Assembly (NCBI GenBank): GCA_002335605.1
Contig: BEDY01000006.1
Span: 1 to 64,000 of the forward strand
DNA: 64,000 bases
Direction of reading: 5' to 3'
Origin: Prillingera fragicola
Lineage: Eukaryota; Basidiomycota; Tremellomycetes; Trichosporonales; Trichosporonaceae
Below the pieces are notes generated by a model that was not told the DNA's origin, did no database searches, and worked only from the letters and a program-made list of their open reading frames with translations. Position numbers and translations under genes: made by a program. Positions 54,150 to 64,000 of this stretch are shown here, in pieces. Positions within the stretch are counted from its first letter, which is position 1, and the number at the start of each line of letters is the position of its first letter.

Positions 54150-55719
54150 TTACGCAAACCCCCTAATCCCCAAAATCCTCCTCACGTCGGTGACGAACCG
54201 CAAGCTGTCGAGCACGGGTATGCTCTGCAGGAGGGCCTCGTCGTACGGGTCGCTCGTCCAGCCTTCGATCGGCAGGGCGTTGGCCTTGTTCCACTGGTAG
54301 GAGATTGGGCTGTTGTCCATGAAACACACGCGCGAGAGATCCTTTTCCACGTCGGCGAGGTCTTTGACGTAGCTCCCGTTTGGCTGCAGAAAGCACGACT
54401 CGCGATACAGGCGCTTGGCAAACAGCCCGCGGCCGTTGTCGAGCCAGTCAATCACAGGGTCTGCGTACTCTGGCATCGAGGCTGTAAAGATGACGAGCGT
54501 GTACCATGATGCGACCTGTGGTGTTAGAACACATGGTGGGCTGCATCAGCAGACTTGCCTTTTTGAGAAAGAAATCAACATAGGGTCGTTTGTAGACATG
54601 ATACGTCGTCGAGCGGCCGTTGAGCACGACTTCGACAGTGTGTCCCTCTCCGCGCCTCTTGCGTCGTCCACCAAACAGCCCGCTGCCCAAGCCGAGCATG
54701 CCCGCCCCGGCATGGCTGGAGCCTATGGGCCGCGACGTAGAGTGGATGAGCGTCTCGTCCAAGTCGAGAATAAGAGTCTTTTGGAGATGGAACGGTGTCT
54801 GGTGGATACGCGGTGGGGCGATCAGGCTTGGTGTCACTGACCGGTGGGGGACGGCGGGGACCGAGGGGTCGAGCAACGACGTGGCCATGGGGTTGGGGAG
54901 GAGGCGGTTACTCGCCTGCCGGGGCAGGGGAGGCGGGGCGAGAATCGAACTGGGTGCGCGGACAGCGACGGAACCAGCGTCGTCTGACGCCGCTGGCGAA
55001 TCGTAGGATCCAGTAAGCGTCACAGTGTCCTTGTTCTGTGCGCTGCGCAGACGGAACGAAAAGGTCGAGTCTGCAGGTGCGCGGGGGGCAAACTCGTCGT
55101 CGCTCGGTGAGGCCTCCAGCGCCGCGTCCGGCGCGCGCGTCACGGGGTCGATCCACTCGCGGTCGCTGGGCTCCATATCCGACCCGCTCCCCTCGTCACT
55201 CGAGGGGGCGAGAGCGAGGCCCTCGAGACGGGCAGTCGGGACCGTATCGGCCCCGGCGCTGGCAGAGGCGGGTGTCACCTCACCGTCAGCCAGGGCTGAG
55301 CGGATGCCGCGGCGCTTGTGCTTGGCCGAGCGGACGGCGCGGGTGTCGCCGACAAGAGAGCTCCAGAATGTCAGGAGCATGGACCAGATGGCAAGCGCTA
55401 CGCGGAGCAGGAGCGGGGTTGCGGGCGAGGGCAGCTTGATGCTGCTGCTCGTTGGTGGGCGGCGCGCCCCGCGCCGGCGCCGCCGGGTGCCCGAGCTGGG
55501 ACTGCTGGGATTGCGGCGGAGGCGGGGTGGGGTGCTGGGTGGGGCGACGAGGGAGGCGGGGATGATGGAGGAGCTAGGACTGAAGCTCGAGGGGGCATTA
55601 GGTGCTGAGGGTGTTGGAGGGGTCATTTGGAGTGTTGGCGGGTTGCTGTTGCTGGGCGAGTGCGAGGGCCCCGCCGCCAGCGAGGCCACATACGAGTCGA
55701 GGCGGGAGAGCGTGTTCAT
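54150..55719 (-). CDS. NEM1: Nem1/Dullard-type protein phosphatase (lipin activator)
   Basis: Two exons (54559-55719, 54150-54515) give 508 residues. The catalytic motif LILDLDETLIHS has the nucleophile Asp319 and Asp321. The conserved [34 protein letters not shown] spans the splice, and the C-terminal part has RVCFMDNSPISYQWNKANAL. A membrane helix lies at about 100-124 (LLLRVALAIWSMLLTFWSSL), and the N-terminus and linker are Ser/Pro-rich. With Spo7, Nem1 sits in the nuclear/ER membrane and dephosphorylates the lipin Pah1, steering phosphatidate towards triacylglycerol. The intron (54516-54558) begins with GC, not GT: AAG|GCAAGT...TTCTAACACCACAG. No GT donor nearby gives the conserved sequence, so this is a GC-AG intron. 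Confidence 0.95.
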
Positions 55720-56626
55720 TGTGCTGGGCCTTGGAGGGTGCGTGTGGTGTTAGGTGGGAGGAAGAGGAGGTGGTGGTTAGTGCTGCGACAACGGCATGGC
55801 GGGGCGACGAGGGGGGGGCGTTGTGGGTGGCCAATGATGGTGTCGACGCTGTCAAAGCGGCGAGGGCGCGTTCCGGACGACAAGTGTGGGCAGCGGGTGT
55901 GGAAGGCCAAGAGTTGTAGCACGGATGCCGGTGTCTGTGGACTAACAACCGAGGGAGTTGGAGGTTGCGAGGTAAGGGGGAGTTGGATGTTGTGGTGCTT
56001 GGGCGGGGCTTGTCCGGTTATACGAGGGGCGAGTGCTGTATGCAGTTGTATGGGTCTAGCGGACACGGTGTCTGTACGCTCAAGGAGGTGAGGATGGGAG
56101 CAGTGATGACGATGATGGTGAATGCAATGCAGGGGAGAGAGAGAGAGAGCAGTGGGTGGCCATCAACAGCAGCAAGTACGACGGGGTCGACGTTGACACT
56201 GGCCGGGTAATCCATCAAACGGTTGGGTCCGAACGAGGCACCCCACTGAAAATGCAACACTCAAACTTGGTGGGGGGCAGGCAGGGACCGACAACGTCGA
56301 GGTCACCTGCTCAGCGTCTCTCTCTCTCGCTCCTGCTCGCTTCTATGCATTGACCCTGTGCCTCCCCCAATGTAAAGCAATGCGTTTAATCCATGCATGA
56401 ATGTGTGTAAATGTGTTCCACAACGATGATACACCCCAGTAGTCCTAGCAGCCACTCGCCTGGCTGGGCTGCTACGTCATTCTCTCTCTCTCTTCCTGGC
56501 GGGCAGTCGTCGTCCCATCCATCTCTCGCAACTCGACCCACTCAAACCCCCAAGCCACCACACCCTGACTATGAGGGGCTCCAACAGATCCTCAGATCCA
56601 GACCTAGCCAATGATTCTATCCCAGC
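55720..56626. other. intergenic stretch between NEM1 and RPB2
   Basis: 907 nt containing the NEM1 promoter and the RPB2 3' flank, both genes on the minus strand. A G/A-rich (minus: C/T-rich) tract lies just upstream of the NEM1 start, and CTCTCTCTC runs occur around 56310-56330 and 56480-56495. No gene seen. Confidence 0.5.
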
Positions 56627-59600
56627 CTACTCGTTGTCCTCGTTAGAGTACATGCGAACAGTCACGTTCATGGCCTGCAGCTCCTGGAACAAGAGCTATT
56701 AACAGTGTCAGCGAAAAATGTAATAATAGCCAGAGCTCCACGCTCCGCGAAACAACCACAGCTCGAGCAGACACAGATCTCACTCTTGCTGTCGTCGTGT
56801 GACTCACCTTTGCCGCATACGGGATGTAAACCTGGCTGACCTGCGTGCTGTTACGGCACACAGTGCAGTGGAACTCTTGCTTTTTCAAGTTGGCAATCGC
56901 CATGAGACCACACTGGTCGCAGACGTGCAGACGGAACGCGTCCGACGAATCGTACATGCGCTCCTTGAGGAAACCGGCGATACCGTGCGAAATCATGCAG
57001 TCGCGCTCCATTTCACCGAAACGAAGACCACCGTCACGCGAACGACCTTCGACGGGCTGGCGAGTGAGAATCTGGAGTGGTCCACGAGCACGGGCGTGGA
57101 TCTTGTCGTCGACCATGTGCTTGAGACGCTGGTAGTAGGTAGGGCCAAAGTAGACCTGGGCACGCAGCTTCTTGCCAGTGTGGCCGTGGTACATGACCTC
57201 GAGTCCACGAGACTGGTAGCCACGGGCGCGGAGGAGGCGCGAGACCGACTCGACAGTGAGCTCGGTGAAGGGCGTGGCGTCACCCTCGGTACCCGCCAGC
57301 GTTGCGAGCTTGGAGAGAAGACACTCTACCAAGTGTCCAATGGTCATACGCGAGGGAATAGCGTGAGGGTTGATAATGATATCAGGGACGATACCCTCGG
57401 CGGTGAAAGGCATGTCCTCTTGCCTATAAGTGATACCAATGGTACCCTTTTGTCCGTGACGCGACGCAAACTTGTCTCCAATCTGTGGGACACGAGTAGA
57501 ACGGATACGAATCTTGACAAACTTCAGTCCGTCCTGGTTGGTCGTGAGCATGACCTGGTCGACGATTCCTTGCTCGGTCGACTTCATGGGAGTCGACACG
57601 TCGCGCTTGGTGTGCGTTGCCGAACGCTGGCCGAGCTCCTCCGAGTCGGCCGGGATGGGCGCGGTCTTGCCGATAATGATATCGTCACCGTTTACGTTGG
57701 TCGCCGGGGTGATGAGACCGTCGATGTCGAGCTTGGCGTACCTGTCGCTCGAGCCGTGCTTCATACGCAAGGTCTCGTTGCGGTCCGGCTTCTCGAACGA
57801 CTCGACCTTTTGCATACCGATCATCTTCTCGGTGTCGATGTAGGCGCGGTAGTAGAGCGAACGGAAGAGACCACGGTCGATAGAACTCTGGTTCATAATG
57901 ACCGAGTCTTCCTGGTTGTAACCAGAGTAACACAAAATAGCAACAATGGCGTTCTGACCAGCGGGCAGCTCGGCAAACTTGAGATACTTCATCGACTGGG
58001 TCGTTGCCAGTGGCGACTGCGGGTAGTAGAGAATGTTGGCCATCGTGTCCATGCGGAGCTGGTAGTTGGTGAGGTAGATACCCATTGCCTGCTTGCCCAT
58101 CGCAGACTGATATGTGTTACGAGGCGACTGGTTGTGGTCGGGGAAGGGAATGATACTGGCACAGACACCCAGAATCATACTGGGATGAATCTCCATGTGG
58201 GTGTAGTTTTGCGACCAGTTGGCACTCTTGATTCGACCTGAAGGATCGAACGCCTCCATGTTGTGGGCGGCGTGCGCAATCGTGACCTCCTCCCGCGACT
58301 GGAAGTTGCGTGCATTCTCAAGGTCCTCGGCGACCATGGCAATGAGAATCGTCTCCTCCTCCTCGGCATCGACATACTCGATGACGCCCTGCGACAACAA
58401 CTCGTCCCATGCCGAACCACCCGCAGCCATTTCCGTACCATCGGCGACGGCGTCCAGGCGCTCCAGGTGGTGACGTTTGAGGTTGAGGGTCTGCGTCTTC
58501 TCGTCGACAATGAACAAGGGACGGCACACACGACCGGCGTCGGTGTACAACCTCAACTCGCGCTCGCGAATGTCGCGCACAATCGACACTTCGTGCTTGA
58601 GCTGTCCGCCACGACGCATGTGCAACAGGTTCTGGTGCAGAGTCACCGCCTCGCGGTGGATACCCATCCAGACACCGTTGACAAACACCTTGGTGGCGTT
58701 TGGCGCGTTGGCATACTCCGTCTGATCCTCCAGACCCCACTCCTCAAGGAACTCCATGACCGGCGCAGAGTAAGAACCGACCGAAATGTACGACATGAGC
58801 GCGAGGTTCTTGACGAGACCACATGCCTGTCCTTCGGGTGTCTCGGCAGGGCACACCATACCCCAGTGGGTGTTGTGCAGCTGACGGGGCTTGGCAATCT
58901 TTCCGTCACGTCCAATAGGCGTGTTGGTACGCCGCAAATGCGAAAGAGTCGACGCAAAGGTGTAACGGTTGAGAACCTGCGACACACCGGCACGAGCCTG
59001 CATGGCCTTGGCCTGGTCTCCCCAGTTACCCGTGGCGAGCGAGTACTTGAGACCGTTGGTAATGGTGGAGGGCTTGATGGCCGACACAAGAGTAAACTCC
59101 TTGTGCGTCTCGACACACTTTTGCAAGTGACGGTAAACCTCACGCGTGAGCTTCTTGAAAAGCATACGGAACAAGTTGGCGAGCAAAGGACCAGCAAGGT
59201 CGAGACGCTTCTTTCCAAAGTGGTCACGGTCGTCGAGCTCGCGACGGCCGAGAGCGGCGGAACACAAGCGGTGAACCATGTAACCCAGGAAGTAGGCCTT
59301 CTTCGACTCAAAGCCCTCGGACACGGACACGTGGGGCAGCATCTCCTTCTGGAGAATGTCAAAGGCGGCACGCTGACGCATCACACGCGTTCCCTTCTCC
59401 TGCTGTCCACGACGACCAATAAAGTCGAGCGCAGTGTCGCGGTCCTGGATCGCGAACGCCTCCTCAATACATGGCCTGAGCATCTCGAGCATGGCAGTGT
59501 CGTTGGGGTCAAAACAAATGTGCGACAGCACGTCGCGGTCGGGCACGATACCAAGCGCACGGAAGATGATGACGATGGGAATGTCGACCTTGGTGTAAGG

Positions 59601-60526
59601 CAGCGACGCGCGCATGACGGATCCGGTAGTCGTCTTCTCGGCCGAACGCGCGTACATCCTCACGGTCGTCCTTGACGGCATCTTGCCACCCTTCTCCATC
59701 TGACTCGTGACCTCCGAGTAGTAGGTGATCGCCGAAGGCTCTCCCTTCTTGAACACGTAGACGTGGTTTGCCGCCATGCGCTCCTGCGCGATAAGAACCT
59801 TCTCCGAACCGTTGATGACAAAGTAACCACCCTGGTCGTAGGGGCACTCTCCCAGTTGGTAAAAGTTGTCGTCGGCAAGACCGTGGAGCAGACAGAAGTT
59901 GGAGCGAACCATGACGGGCACCTTTCCAATCCAGATCTTGTCCTCCTCGTTCTCCTGCATCACGCCGTGTGCGTCCACTGCTGGCTTCCAATCGGCCTCA
60001 ATGGGGTCGTCAACGTTGCCGGCACTGAGCGTCGCCTTTTTCATGTCGACGTAGAGCGGCGCAGCGTACGTGAGGTTACGCAAGCGAGCCTCCTGGGGGA
60101 ACAATCCAACGGTCTGACCGTCCATCTCGGTCATGGCCACCTTGGCCAAGTAGATTTGTCCAAAGGTAATCTCGTATCGCCTCTGCACTTGTCAGCACGA
60201 CTGCGTATCCCACTACCACCCACAGTCTCATCTCCCGCAACACCAGTGTGCTGGGTGTGCTGGTCGAGTGTCAACTTTTCGTTCTCGTCGACGAGCTCCT
60301 GCATCGTGTTCTCGACGAATTCATTGAACGACTCGAGCTGCTGACGGACGAGACCCTTCTCGTCAAAGAACGAGTTGATCACCGTCCAGTAGTCCTCCTG
60401 GGAGATGGGCTCCTCCTCAAACTGATCTCCCTCATAGTCCTTGTACTCGTTTTGGTCGTCATAGTTGTAGTCGGGGTTGTGCTCAAAGCCATCCGCAGTG
60501 GCAGTGCCTGTGCTTGTTGTAGCCAT
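56627..60526 (-). CDS. RPB2: RNA polymerase II second-largest subunit Rpb2
   Basis: Three exons (60224-60526, 56808-60182, 56627-56695) give 1248 residues, as expected for Rpb2. Introns are 41 nt (GTGGGT...GTGCTGACAAGTGCAG) and 112 nt; the second is long for this window and follows YIPYAAK. The last exon encodes [20 protein letters not shown]. Rpb2 forms one side of the active centre cleft. Family marks are [60 protein letters not shown] (about 852-870), [15 protein letters not shown], and the C-terminal zinc site CDQCG...CTVC (about 1187-1212). The gene is divergent from EBP2. Long antisense frames are codon-bias shadows. Confidence 0.98.
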
Positions 60527-61023
60527 GTTCTGTTACAGCCACAGCAATAGTATTCACCTGCATCCATGATGGCTTGACAATTAGAACGAGATGGAAAGAG
60601 TCAAAGGAGTGGCAAGAATGCCCGGTGGAGGAACGAGTCGGGTCGCGTGTGTAAGTCGCGTTTTTGGCGTGCCAGAGTCCAGAGTTTCGCAGTGAAGCGG
60701 TCTGGGCGGTTGTGCTGGATGTGGGGTATGCGCTGCCGAGGTGTGTGAATGATGATTCTGTCCTCGTCAGGCAGATGTATGTTGTTCTAGTGGACAAGCA
60801 AGCAAGCACAATTCCATCAACCTGGATGCGTTCACCAACAACCACCACGGCTGTCCCTGGGTGGTGGCAGCCCCTCACCGTGGAGTATCTCCGAATCGCC
60901 GAATCAGTGGCGTTTTGCCACGCGAGATCCAACCTCCACCGCAGGTTCTCACTCTGTCCCAGAATTTTGAATGTCCACCAGGATAGTCGCTTGACATTCA
61001 CAACAACCACTATTCCACCCACC
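60527..61023. promoter_or_regulatory. divergent promoter between RPB2 and EBP2
   Basis: 497 nt shared by two housekeeping genes, one for transcription and one for ribosome biogenesis, so co-regulation is plausible. No TATA element was found. The plus-strand frame through it to 60664 is untranslated leader. Confidence 0.55.
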
Positions 61024-62333
61024 ATGCCCGTCAGCAACAAGCAGGCACGCAAGACCGGCATCAAGGCAAAGGGAAAGGGAAAGCAGGAGCCTCCTAAGGC
61101 TGCCCCTCCCCCCGCCGAGCCCGCCCCCGAGCTCGAGGACGAGGACGAGGACGAGTCGGACTCTGACGACGACGGCGTCACCGAGGAGGGCATGAACAGG
61201 TTGATGGAGCTGGTCGGCCCTGAGGACTTGAACGAGTTTGAGATGGCTCAGCTCACTGGCGGCGAGGATGACGAGGACAGCGAGGAGGACGAGGAGGAGG
61301 ACGATGACGAGGAGGAAGAGGAGGAAGAGGAGGAAGAGGACGAGGAGATGGCCGCCGAGGACGACAGCAACTCGATCATCGTCGACGAGGCAGACGGCGA
61401 CGCCGTTGCCGTCGACGAGCTTGGCTCGGACCTTTCGGTGGACGAGGACGCTGTGCCTATGCGCAAGATCACCACGTCGAACAAGGTATGTGCCGCTCGC
61501 GTGTGACGTGACATGAACTGACCGGTCCAGCCTGCCATGCGCACCCTTACCGAGACAATCAGGATGACCAACACCCCCTTTGCTGAGCACCTCATTGTCC
61601 AGTCCAAGACCAACCTTGACGTTGACGCCGAGGATGGTGAGTGCTTCCTGCCACGAGCATCGCTAACGTGTAGACCTCCAGCGTGAGACTGCCTTCTACA
61701 AGCTTGCCCTCGACGCTGTCCCTATTGCCCGCAAGGCCTGTGCCAAGGCCGACATTCTCTTTGCCCGTCCCAGCGACTACTACGCCGAGATGGTCAAGAG
61801 CGACGAGCACATGGAGCGCGTGCGCACCAAGCTAGTCGAGGAGTCGCAGGGCATCAAGAAGTCGGAGGAGGCCAAGAAGCAGCGCGAGCTCAAGAAGTAC
61901 GGCAAGCAGATCCAGCACGAGAAGCTCAAGCAGCGCGAGCAGGACAAGAAGTCGTTTGCGGACCGCATGCAGGGTGTCAAGCGCAAGCGCAAGGACGGCA
62001 TGGAGATTGGCGCCGGCGGCGACGAGGACGACTTTGGTGTCCAGGTCGAGGACGCCATCGAGGACCGTGGCGACTCTCGCGGTGGCAAGGGCGGCAAGCC
62101 CAAGGTTAGTCCTAACTCATCCAATTCTTATCAGTTGCTCACACACGCAGGTTCCCCGCCACGTTCGCGACGCCAAGTACTCGCTGGGTGGCTCGTCGCG
62201 CCGCTCCAAGCAGAACACCAAGGAGAGCACAAACGACTTTGCGGGCTGGAACGACAAGGCGGGTGCCAAGAAGGGCAAGGGAGGCGCTTCGCAGCGTCCG
62301 GGCAAGGCCCGCCGCCACTCGAGGAGGAAGTAG
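61024..62333 (+). CDS. EBP2: rRNA-processing protein Ebp2
   Basis: Four exons (61024-61485, 61531-61636, 61674-62104, 62151-62333), introns 45, 37 and 46 nt, give 393 residues. ATG 61024 sits in CCACCATGCC. The N-terminus is basic (NKQARKTGIKAKGKGK). A Glu/Asp tract follows (about 38-115). The conserved Ebp2 core includes MRTLTETIRMTNTPFAEHL, LQRETAFYKLALDAVPIARK, RPSDYYAEMVKSDEHMERVR, and KKYGKQIQHEKLKQREQDKK. The C-terminus is basic (GKARRHSRRK) after RHVRDAKYSLGGSSRRSK. Ebp2 acts in the nucleolus in 27S pre-rRNA processing and 60S subunit assembly. The run of GAG/GAC codons at 61260-61350 is coding, not a free microsatellite. Confidence 0.96.
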
Positions 62334-62773
62334 ATAGATGGGGAGCATGCATGTTTTGTACTCTAGAGCTGTGCGGTGCGGGGGGTACTGTCGAGTTTAT
62401 GTTGACTGATCAGTGGGAGCTGGCGTGGAGGAAGACTGAAGCGAGCCCACTGGCAGTCGATGCGCAACGAGGAGGATGAGGAATCCTCGGTAACAAGCGT
62501 TTTACCAACCAGCCTCTTCCTCCTTTGTTCCCAATGCACCTTCCAGACATTCTTTGTCATCATTACTCTTCGTTACTTATCCTCTATGCATGCGCTGCCT
62601 TCCAACAGAACACAACATCAACTTCTTTCACCACAACACATCAAAAGACAGCCACGCAGATGCCACGCGACATCAACGGAACCAAACCACCCCGCCACGT
62701 CCAATGTCGACCTCGTTGTCGCGTCCTCCACCTCTGTCTCCATCCATCCACCAACCAGCCAACGAAAGCAGCA
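62334..62773. other. intergenic stretch between EBP2 and the coatomer gene
   Basis: 440 nt in tandem orientation, with the EBP2 3' flank and a C/A/T-rich leader of the next gene (CAACC-type repeats near 62740-62765). I see nothing else. Confidence 0.5.
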
Positions 62774-63896
62774 ATGGAAGCCGACGCATTGTACCACGTC
62801 AAGCAGCTCTTCTACCAGGGTACGCACTTTTGCGCTCATCGTATGCTCTCGCTGACATCCAGGCTCGTACAAGGGTACGTAGCTGAGCTCCAGATGGAAC
62901 CAAGCTTCGTAAAGCTAGAGACTAACATCGCAGCGGCCATCGCCGAGGCCTCCTCGCAGCCCCTGACGCCGGACAGCGACGAGTCCGCGCTCCTGCGCGC
63001 AGTCTACGTCGCGCGCGCCAACCTAGCCCTCTCCCCGCCGCAGATTGACGACGCCCAGGCTGTCCTCTCCCCGTGGCTCGCGAGCGAGCCCGTCCCCGCT
63101 GCCGCGCGCGCTGCGGCCGCGCTGGCGTCCTACGTCGCGCTTCCTGAGGACAAGGGGGCGTCGGCTGTCGAGGAGGTGCGCGATCTTGTCCTCGAGGTTG
63201 AGGGCGAGGAGAGCGCCGAGGAGGCCGTCGTGCGTGCGCTCGCCGGAACGGTGTTTGTGCTCGAGAAGGAGAATGAGGAGGCAGTGGCTACTCTGACCGA
63301 GGGTGCGGCCAAGCAGGACCTCGAGTGGTGAGTCTTGTGCGGCTGGAGGCGGGTCCTGGCACTTAGCCTTGTCATGGCTTTGTTGTTTATGCCGCTGACA
63401 TTTCAGCATTGCGCTCCTCGTCCAGCTCCTTCTCTCTCTCGACCGCCGCGATCTCGCCCAGTCGACTTACAACGCCGCCAAGAAGATTGGCAACGACTCG
63501 ACCCTCGTCCAGGCCATCGAGGCGTGGATCGGTCTCAAGACTGTGCGTTGCTCGCTGTGATTTTGCTGACGCTGCTAGGGATCCCGCCCCCTGCACCAGG
63601 CCTACTACTTTTACGAGGAGCTGTACCAGCTCCCCTCGGGCCGCACTCCTCCCGTCCTCGCGTCTCACGCTGCCGCCCACCTCCTGCTGTCGCACGTCGA
63701 CGAGGCCAAGGCGGACATTGCCGAGGCGCAGCGCGACGGTGCCAACTCGGCAGACGTGTTGGCTGTAGCCACGAGTCTGGGAGACGACGAGGCCGCCCAG
63801 AAGCTCGCCGCGTCGAGCCATCCGTTTGCGCTCCAGCTGCAGGCCAAGGACGTCGAGTTTGATGAGGCCGCCGCCAAGTTTGGCATTGCCGCTTAG
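62774..63896 (+). CDS. SEC28: coatomer epsilon subunit (COPI)
   Basis: Five exons (62774-62819, 62863-62874, 62934-63327, 63407-63542, 63579-63896) give 301 residues. Exon 2 is only 12 nt and restores the conserved FYQGSYKAAIAEA. Epsilon-COP stabilises alpha-COP in the COPI coat that moves cargo from Golgi to ER. The protein is built of TPR-like helical repeats: ALYHVKQLFYQGSYKAAIAE at the N-terminus, DLECIALLVQLLLSLDRRDL across the third splice, KTGSRPLHQAYYFYEELYQL across the fourth, and HLLLSHVDEAKADIAEAQRD. It ends HPFALQLQAKDVEFDEAAAK. Introns 1 and 2 use GTACGC/GTACGT donors. The 79-nt third intron is long for this window. The gene is complete within the window. Confidence 0.96.
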
Positions 63897-64000
63897 GTAG
63901 AGTAGAAGTCTATGTATTGTGTCGTCTGGGCTTCGCAGAACTGATCTCCAAGCTCGTTCATCGTGTCTAACTGCTACAGGAACTCTAGGTTGTGCACATT

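Noticed and set aside
56799..59675. Two long plus-strand open frames (480 and 470 codons) opposite RPB2
   Set aside because: They are antisense shadows created by strong third-position G/C bias in RPB2. The minus strand carries every conserved Rpb2 motif.
61260..61350. GAG/GAC-rich run as a microsatellite
   Set aside because: It encodes the acidic tract expected in Ebp2 and stays in frame.

Overview
This is nuclear DNA of a basidiomycete fungus. The evidence is dense, very short GT-AG introns (mostly 34-60 nt) with CTRAC-type branch points close to the acceptor, GC-rich codon use, no operons, and proteins of unmistakably fungal type (Nem1, Spo71/Mug56-like, class B beta-mannosidase). The intron size and small intergenic distances suggest a tremellomycete yeast, perhaps Trichosporonales. 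That placement is inference, not something the window proves. Exon structures below were worked out by hand from reading-frame continuity across splice sites.

Left part (1-28 kb): a short orphan gene; an Aim34-like SAP-domain protein with a mitochondrial-type leader and a LEA-like tail; an orphan multi-exon gene; ribosomal protein eL18; a 1228-residue kelch/single-pass membrane protein; an Atos/FAM214-family protein; beta-mannosidase; a Spo71/Mug56-family PH-domain protein; and an alpha/beta hydrolase with a C-terminal AKL peroxisomal signal.

Middle part (about 28-54 kb): a gene-sparse island without recognisable housekeeping genes. It holds small, apparently fast-evolving orphans. At least five are single-pass membrane proteins (genes starting at 31851-, 44534-, 46154-, 50790- and 52530+, plus a probable one at 54013-) whose tails carry [L/P/V/A]PxY motifs, the kind bound by WW domains of Nedd4/Rsp5 ubiquitin ligases. 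Among them sit two diverged paralogues encoding alanine-rich coiled-coil proteins (34102-35508 and 38461-39676). These share a C-x(1,2)-C-G-x(3)-C motif with a third nearby gene (32467-33096). This island is the part most likely to hold something undescribed.

Right part (54-64 kb): a compact housekeeping block of NEM1 (lipin phosphatase), RPB2 (RNA polymerase II), EBP2 (60S ribosome biogenesis, divergent from RPB2) and the coatomer epsilon subunit. Two unusual splice features occur here: a GC-AG intron in NEM1 and a 12-nt internal exon in the coatomer gene.

No rRNA, tRNA, transposase, reverse transcriptase or CRISPR array was recognised.
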